A stretch of DNA of 64,000 bases from Ianthella basta (taxonomy: Eukaryota > Porifera > Demospongiae > Verongiida > Ianthellidae): assembly GCA_964019415.1 (NCBI GenBank), contig OZ025872.1, positions 5,931,822 to 5,995,821 of the forward strand, read 5' to 3'. Below, piece after piece: positions 57,000 through 64,000 of the stretch (position 1 is its first letter; the number at the start of each line of letters is the position of its first letter). The translations under genes and the position numbers were made by a program. The notes beneath the pieces are model-generated. The model ran no database searches and was not told where the DNA came from. It saw nothing but the letters and a program-made list of their open reading frames with translations.

Positions 57000-58930
57000 A
57001 CACCACACCGTACATGTGTGTTCATTCATCTGCCTGCATTAGTGCTACTCTGCACAGTCCTTGGAGGGTGCTATATAATGCCAACTCAGCTATGGTTAAC
57101 TGCTATACCACTATGTTCTACTATGCATGATTGGGTGTCACAAGTTCATAATAAGTTATGTACACTGTATACATTATAAATACATATTAACATATACATA
57201 ATTATACAATAGTACTTGTAGTGTAAGTATATACAGAATACTCGTAGTATCCTTAATCCGTAATATATTTACTCTTTTCCAGTCTGTGCGTTTGTTCGTT
57301 GGTTCGCTCGTTTGCTTGGGCGTGCCATTGAAAACAGGCGTTTGATTGGACGACGCAATGACGTATTTGCAAACATGGCCGCTCTGGCAGTTTGCAAGTG
57401 TCTCGCAGCCAGCCGTCTCTTAGATACTCCGCACTCCTCAGTTTGGGTTTTCTAGGCGCAGAAGTTTATTGTTATTGTCTGGTGCGAGGGAACTGCTCTG
57501 GCTATTGGTACGTGGGTATTTTTGTTTTGCTATTTGGGTACTTTACCTGTTAGCGGTCTGGGCTGCTGAATGCCCTTTCTCTATGGCGAAGTAAGGTATT
57601 GTGCAGAAAGCTTGCTTGGCTTCGGAACTGCCTTATTGGCTAAGGAAAGACATGACCAATCAATTCTTTTAACATGGTGTAGGTGCTATATGTACATGTG
57701 CTATATGCTATAGCTATATGTATATGTGCATGCAAGTGTATGACAGTGGCCAACGTCAGTGCAAACAAGATCAGCACTATACCCAGGCAGTGTCACCCAG
57801 CTGCGATCATCCCAATGATGATGGATGGCCTGCGTTGTCCACTGGGCGACGCAACACGGAGCAAGCGCGGCTTCGGCCGTGTTGCACTTGCTCGTATAAT
57901 AATAATACTTAACTTAATAAGTTGGACACGTATACATATGCTAACATGAATGTCATTATGATGCAGTTTGGGTTTGCGAGAGGATTGCATTAATGCAGCG
58001 AATCCTGTGAAGATTCATGGCAGAACAGGGTGCTATTCCAGAGAGCTTCTGCCCATGCTCTCGATGCTCATTAAACTATAGTGTCTCGTCCCCTGTACCC
58101 ACTATTTCAAAGGTAATCTTTCCATAGCATTTGGGATTGCTGCATTCTGTGCACACGAGGCTATAGGAGTGGTGAAGCAGGAATGTGGGGGTCTCGTTCA
58201 CTCTTGTCCTTACACCCTACACCAGTGAAGGCATCTCAACAGAAGAAGACAATGATGTTATATTCCCTCCAGGATTGTCTGCACCAGGCACATCTGGCAG
58301 TTGAGCAGAGACTAAAAATATCTGATGTACTGCAACATGTAGTCTGCATCAAAGTGAACTGTCAATTATACCTAACAAGTATTTTGAGTTAAATACTCAT
58401 GGGGTATAGCTAGAGTGCCCCTGAACTCGAATTGCTTGCTAGCAATCTCCCTATAAATGGTCCGTAGTCCAGAAGTTTGGGGACACAGCAATGCTGATGG
58501 CCTGAAAGATACATGTAGATGCAATAGACTGTCGGTTTGCAAGAGTTTCAAGTTTCCGGACCAGTCAGTTATCAAGTGAAAGGACCTCAACTACACACAC
58601 GCACAGCATTATGGGACATTGCACCTTTTGGCATGTTCTTTGAATGATTCCAATACACAGTGAATGCATATGGGTGTGTGAGAGCATACAAGACCATCGA
58701 TACTACACGGTAAAGCTTGTTTCCGTTCTTATGTACACACCTAGCTACCAGATATGATGATTTAGGATAATTTCATTCTAGGCTCCTCTTGTGCACATCA
58801 CATGACATTGCATGCATAGCCACAGCAACACAGGAATTGACACCTTCGAATCATCTTAAGGTATATAGCACTTATGCCTTGCCCCCCTGGCATTTGTTTT
58901 CCTCCATGAACCAGTCAAAGATCATCAAAC
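57000..58930. repeat. Segmental duplicate of 36690-38010 with a unique insert
   Basis: Homology is broken by about 640 bp at 57250-57895, a CpG-richer insert containing tgacgtatttgcaaacatgg and, near its end, caacacggagcaagcgcggc with an inverted partner. No coding frame was recognised. Confidence 0.6.
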
Positions 58931-59332
58931 AATTAAGTGAGCAGCCATCCACACACAAATTGTGCATTCCAACATGCCCAAACTCTTGCCAGGATCGAAT
59001 ACACAGTGAATGTATATGCATCTGCATGGGTGCATACAAGACCATGCATATGCATGCATAGTCAACATGCAGGTTGGTGCATGTTCTATACACTGACAAG
59101 ATAATAGCATGTGTGCAGTGACTGAGCATGCAAATGCTTGCATGTGCTGCTTTAAGCAGTAGACAGCCTGTCATTTCTACTGCTCTGTGTCTCTTTACTA
59201 ACATTACTTGATACAGTGCAAAGTGGTCCCCAGTTGTTGTGTGCTGTTGTGTGCATCTTTGACATCAATGGATACCTGGTATGTACCGTGTTGGTTGTGT
59301 GCCTTCCCCGAAAGAACTCCTCTGCTAATCCA
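58931..59332 (-). repeat. Composite repeat R, inverted copy
   Basis: It matches 39440-39880 and 41940-42360 (cagtagacagcctgtcattt). Confidence 0.65.
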
Positions 59333-60407
59333 CCATTGTGTCAACTCACTGATGCAGTCATGCACTCTTGCTTTATAACACATCGCTAGTCTCACATGCC
59401 AAACCTCCTGCATAAGGGTCTGGTAGTTTTGGTTAAGCTGACTTATGCCATAGGAATGTAATTATTGTGCAATTGTAGTTAATTCTTGCACATTGTTGCC
59501 TGTAGTATGGATGGCTGCTCAATTGTTGATGATCGTTGACTCGTTCTTGCAGACCAAAAGCCAAAGGGCCAAGGAAGACTGCACCTTGCTCTTTGATGAC
59601 TTCTAGCTAATTCTTTTAGTCATTGAAGCCCTAGTCCTGACTGGCTCCTTTCCCACTATTGAAGGTTATTAGCTGCGACACACCCACATTGCAATGAGAC
59701 AGATGCAGATCACAACCCAGGACATGCACTCACATGCAGATATATGTTGAGAAGGCAGTTCATTGCAGTTGGCTACTGCATGGGCTAGGCTGAAGTTGGG
59801 TAAATCACTGGATATTACACTGACCAGCCTTTTACACCAGTGGTGTTACAGGAGGCTGGGGGGGGGGGGGGGGGGGGGGACCATTGTGTCAACTCACTGA
59901 TGCAGTCATGCACTCTTGCTTTATAACACATCGCTAGTCTCACATGCCAAACCTCCTGCATAAGGGTCTGGTAGTTTTGGTTAAGCTGACTTATGCCATA
60001 GGAATGTAATTATTGTGCAATTGTAGTTAATTCTTGCACATTGTTGCCTGTAGTATGGATGGCTGCTCAATTGTTGATGATCGTTGACTCGTTCTTGCAG
60101 ACCAAAAGCCAAAGGGCCAAGGAAGACTGCACCTTGCTCTTTGATGACTTCTAGCTAATTCTTTTAGTCATTGAAGCCCTAGTCCTGACTGGCTCCTTTC
60201 CCACTATTGAAGGTTATTAGCTGCGACACACCCACATTGCAATGAGACAGATGCAGATCACAACCCAGGACATGCACTCACATGCAGATATATGTTGAGA
60301 AGGCAGTTCATTGCAGTTGGCCACTGAATGGGCTAGGTTGAAGTGGGATAAATCACAGGATATTACACTGACCAGCCTTTTACATCAGTGGTGTTACAGG
60401 AGGCTGG
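59333..60407. repeat. Tandem duplication of about 527 bp around a 22-base poly(G)
   Basis: Copy 59333-59857 and copy 59881-60407 are almost identical at the start (ccattgtgtcaactcactga) and diverge slightly near the end. They are separated by 22 G (59858-59879). This may be a genuine duplication or an assembly artefact. Confidence 0.85.
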
Positions 60408-60466
60408 GGAATCATAGCCCTATTTGAAGGCAAGCAGTGACCGCCTTCCCCCTGTTACTCATCCTA

Positions 60467-60559
60467 CAAAGATGGTAGAGCCACAGACCATCCATCAGTA
60501 CGCCACACTGATGAGCCCCAATTAGAGCGAAACAGCTGTCTGTGGCTCTACCATCTTTG
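60467..60559 (+). ncRNA. Hammerhead-ribozyme-like hairpin (candidate)
   Basis: Outer arms 60467-60488 and 60538-60559 are perfect 22-bp complements (caaagatggtagagcc...). Between them lie CTGATGA (60508-60514), a short stem-loop (60515-60528) and GAAA followed by C (60529-60533). This is the order of a hammerhead core with an open stem III. Weak points are a mismatch in stem II, poor pairing next to the core and a minimal stem I after the UC cleavage candidates (60491-60492 or 60495-60496). A degraded relative is at 60975-61050. Confidence 0.35.
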
Positions 60560-61139
60560 AAGCCCGCCCTAGTCCTGACTGGTTTCTTTCCTACTATTGG
60601 AGGTCAATAGCTGCTACACACCTACACCACAATGAGACAGATGCAGATCATAACCAAGGACATGCACTCACATGCAGATACATATTCAGTTAGCTTCCTG
60701 TAGCTTCTTATTCACATTTATGTATGTACTTGCAGTGTTTATGCACGTATTCCGACAGTCTTAATAATGCAGAATCGCATTTCTTTGTACTGAATCTACA
60801 TCAGAATCACAGCAGAGATCTGAACTGTTCCACTGAATGGCTCACCGGTTACTTTAGCACCATCATGACAACACTTAGGTGGGGCATTATTAATGGAGCC
60901 TTATTTTCACAATTATTGGCTCCTGTTGAAACCACAATTGTTGTATTGGTGGTGGAAACAAAAGTAGCCAGTCATAGTGCCGATCATCAGCATGCCACAC
61001 TGATGAGCCCAAATCAGGGTGTAACAACTGCTTGTGGCTCTTCCAACTTTGCAGGATGGCTCACCGGTTACTTTAGCACCATCATGACAACACTTGGCTG
61101 GGACAATAGAGCCCTATTGATGGCAAACAGGCAACAACA
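60560..61139. other. Cassette sequence with a degraded hammerhead-like copy
   Basis: 61000-61025 reads ctgatgagcccaaatcaggg then tgtaac, a decayed version of the core at 60508-60533. Two copies of atggctcaccggttacttta flank it. No gene was recognised. Confidence 0.35.
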
Positions 61140-61754
61140 TTAATGTTGTGTCAATTAAGCCACACTCATGATCAAGGTAGCTTTCCCTTCACCATAATTA
61201 TTGGCTTCTGTTTTCAGTCACATACCCAGGCACCAGATTTTACATGTCCTGCTCCTGCTTTTTGCCCCATGTCGCCTGTTTCTTGCCTTGTTTGCACATA
61301 TAAGCTGCCTTGCCTTGTTTTGTAATCCTCAATCACCGATGAAGACACCTGGATTGGGGTCAAAATGTCAGATTAGACTCCTACACCCCTCCCTAATTTG
61401 ATCGGATAGAGTAGTGTCCAGAGAAAGAGTGTATGATGTTACCTAGCCACTCAGAGATCCCAGCAGAGATCTGATCTGTTCCACTGAATGGCTCAGCGGC
61501 TACTTTAGCATAACAAGCAAGAGCAGAAAACAACTTTCTAGTGCTATCCCGACTAAGGGCTTTACATGCATGAGGCAAATACTATACAAAGCCTTTTGCA
61601 AAGTAATCTTGTCTCATTGAGCTAGTGATGAACTAAAAAGCAAAGAGTACTCGACTATTCTGTGAGTTGACACAGAGGAGATCTTTAGAGGAGGGCATGT
61701 ACACAACTAACACGTGACAGTCTACACCAGGCATCCATTCATGTCACAAAACAC
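61140..61754. repeat. Duplicate of 42884-43500
   Basis: It continues into an R-unit start and the fossil retroelement piece, the same order as at 43205-43520. Confidence 0.65.
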
Positions 61755-62180
61755 GCCACAACCTCATTTGTGACAAAACAGCCAATTTGATTACAGAGGT
61801 GTCTAAAGGAGTTGCTGCTGAACTATCCCTGCAGCCCTGAGGACTTTTCCTACGTAAGTGCAATCATCGATGACAATTAATGCACAGTCAGACATTTGCG
61901 TCCAAAGGGCATTTTTCAATGTAAGGATCATTCTGCAATCCAACGGCCCCCAAGCTATCTCAACTTCTCCCTGGAAGCCGTGTACCAAAGAGAGATAAGC
62001 GTAGACAATATGAAGAGCACATCAGGGAAGTTGAAATGAGCTCCTTCCCCCCCCCCCCCCCCCCCATCTTGTTTCTTCCATCTTCAAAGAAATGAGCAAA
62101 TACACAGCAGTGGCATACAAGCGCCTGGCTGACTTGATCTCAGTGAAGCGAAGCGAGACCTCCACTGACAATGCACATGT
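61755..62180 (+). mobile_element. Fossil retroelement fragment
   Basis: The same C-terminal domain scrap as at 27868 and 43518, ending cttgatctcagtgaagcgaa. Old and broken. It contains a poly(C) run near 62050. Confidence 0.5.
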
Positions 62181-62525
62181 GTACATGAGCTATTAAGTGT
62201 ATGCAACAGCTGCACAGAAGCCTATATATAGTAGCTACACCACTGCAGAGGCCTCGCAGTGTAACTGAGCATACGTATACAGATGACTCATAGAATACAT
62301 AATTATGCCTATATAGTATAGGTCACTCCTTTGAAAGTAAACACTATAGCTATGATTTACGAGCAAGAGTTCAACTTGGCCTAACTTAGTAGCTATTTTC
62401 CTATCCTGTACACAGTTGACAAAGATCGCGACCTCTGGGTCGAAACGTCGACTACCTGCATTTGATTTATCACTACCAGTTGTGTCTTGTTCAAGAAGTT
62501 CATATCAGTGCAACTCTAATGCATC

Positions 62526-62878
62526 TATCATATAGCGCAAAATTTTGCGACCTGAAAACTTTGCAAATCGCTGCCAAAATGGGGCTGGTGTCAGAAAGGT
62601 TCTCTAATAAAAAGTTTGCAAAGGAGACTCTACAAAGTGGACATTACTAAAGTCCTTTTAGTGTAAATGCAGGAGCAATCAGTTCTGAAATCAAGAAAAC
62701 AAAAGAGCTGCAATGACATTTGCTGATCTAACCTTTTATCATGACATCATGCACATTCACATACCATTATAATTATATATGTATTATACGCATTTAAAAT
62801 TTGTGATGGAAAACTTTGTGAATGTGCTTCATTTGCAAAAACTATTAATTGCAAACATTTTGCAATATACGGCATAGC
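62526..62878. mobile_element. Diverged MITE related to 53108-53431
   Basis: The left end (tatagcgcaaaattttgcga) and the right end (tttgcaatatacggcatag) are inverted and rich in ttgcaaa/tttgcaa where the younger element has cgcgaaa. This is consistent with age and CpG loss. Confidence 0.4.
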
Positions 62879-62911
62879 CTCTACAGCATCATTAACTTAG
62901 TAGTGGTATGA

Positions 62912-63918
62912 ATATTGACGTAATTCAGCTTTTAATTCCTGCAAAAATAAGGGACATTCCCCTATGGCATTGCAATTGGTTATGTCATATAATATAACCA
63001 ATCTATATTTTTATATGCATGCAGGACATGATAATGTGTGTAGATGCATGAATGTCAATGTCCGTTCATGCAACTAATCATGACCATGTAAGATAACATC
63101 AATGACTACCACAATTGCAAGCAATATATAGCATAATGTAAATTAAATCAAAACAGTGAATAGATGATAAATGCACAATCATGCTAAATGCCAAATGACT
63201 TGTGGATAATGCAAATGGAACAAACATAGCCTAAAGTATCAAGAGACTCGATATGAACACCAGAGAATGGTATACTTGCCAATACAGTGCACAAATAAAA
63301 ACAATCACTTGTGCACAACACAGTAATCAAAAGAGTACGTATGCTGAGTAGCACATAACACAAAAGTATACACTGTAGTGCTTAAAATGGTGTTATTTGA
63401 TGTCACAGCCAGTCATTTTGCTTCAAACTTCGTGTTCTTTGAGGCAGGGTCGCTTTGCTGAAGGCTCTGTGGTGTTTGCTTCATATAATCTCTCAGTCGA
63501 GATAGCATTATCAAGTTTGCCTTTCGTTCTTGCTTTCTACGCTCCAACTCCTTCCTAGTTTTCATCACAACCAGGGTTCCGGGAATGCTGAAAGAAATCT
63601 CTATCATGTGTGCACAGTCACAACATTCAACACTCTGCAATGGGCCATGCAAATGTTTGAACTGTTCCTTAAATTTCCTGCGTCAAAATTGGCTGTAGTC
63701 CTCATTGGGTGCCTGAAAAACGACTGTAGCTCAATGCAATTTTTGCATTCACAAGAAATGGGGATGTCCAGAGACCAATGAGATGGGTCTTCAATGGGGG
63801 TGTTTGTGGAAGCTTCCAATGCATTGGTAAAGAAGGAGGCAAATCCCGGCAAAGCATCACTCTTCCTTCCCAGCCACTGATGGAACTTACCCTTGTTTCA
63901 ATATAATTGTTATGTATA
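62912..63918. repeat. 1-kb segmental duplicate of 44022-45013
   Basis: See 44022-45013. Homology stops after ttgtttcaatataattgt. Confidence 0.85.
63413..63891 (-). pseudogene. Last exon of a 2OG oxygenase paralogue, second isolated copy
   Basis: It matches 44513-44985, beginning GKFHQWLGRKSDALPGFASF and ending DPASKNTKFEAK. It keeps the frame through FFRHPMRTTANF, where the other copy is shifted, but has its own short insertion near 63675 (aaattt) that shifts it afterwards. Each copy thus has a private lesion acquired after the duplication. Confidence 0.75.
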
Positions 63919-64000
63919 CTAGCTGAATGCCCGCCCTTCTGGTGGGTTCCCAGGATAACTTTTGAAATTTGAGCGTTTAACCAATCAGAACCGTCCATTT

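Noticed and set aside
51279-57130. Open frames of 180-475 codons rich in Ser, Cys, Leu, Pro and His
   Set aside because: They are translations of the 10-bp satellite, open in all three forward frames. There is no start logic, domain or codon pattern beyond the repeat.

Overview
The window is nuclear DNA of a metazoan, probably a sponge. It has spliced genes with GT-AG introns, (CA)n and (TG)n tracts, several DNA transposon families, retroelement remnants and no bacterial gene arrangement. The sponge assignment is an inference from general sequence flavour and from the gene families present: a large 2-oxoglutarate/Fe(II) oxygenase family, a P2X7-tail-like protein and degenerate RING proteins. 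It is not proven.

Bases 1-24,500 are the gene-bearing part. A minus-strand gene leaves the window at the left edge (exons 1-130 and 282-418). A two-exon minus-strand gene for an about 806-residue Fe(II)/2OG dioxygenase-like protein runs from 10528 to 3167. Its 4.9-kb intron contains a hAT remnant and a recently inserted Merlin transposon with perfect 104-bp terminal inverted repeats and an 8-bp target duplication. A second, decayed copy of the same gene lies in tandem (19718 to 15191). Around it are a P2X7-tail-like exon, a RING-like exon, three TA- or hairpin-type non-autonomous elements, and the C-terminal end of a retroelement protein with an (ATT)n tail.

Bases 25,000-64,000 are a mosaic of segmental duplications. 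The recurring cassette contains a composite non-coding repeat, a fossil retroelement fragment, a gene for a secreted tandem-repeat peptide precursor, a promoter with a TATA box and CRE palindromes, long hairpins and a long (TG)n tract. The peptide precursor is the most interesting object. It has a signal peptide followed by up to 14 near-identical 29-residue units, nearly all ending in the furin/prohormone-convertase site RQKR. Two copies are open (28770-30107 and 50138-51151), one is decayed (47492-48268) and one keeps only the promoter and signal peptide (40236-40440). I do not recognise this peptide family.

Right of the third peptide gene are 4.2 kb of a 10-bp satellite in three blocks (51267-56982). 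Beyond that are more duplicated cassette pieces, a hammerhead-ribozyme-like hairpin (60467-60559), and a second copy of a 1-kb duplication carrying a decayed last exon of another 2OG oxygenase gene (44513-44985 and 63413-63891).
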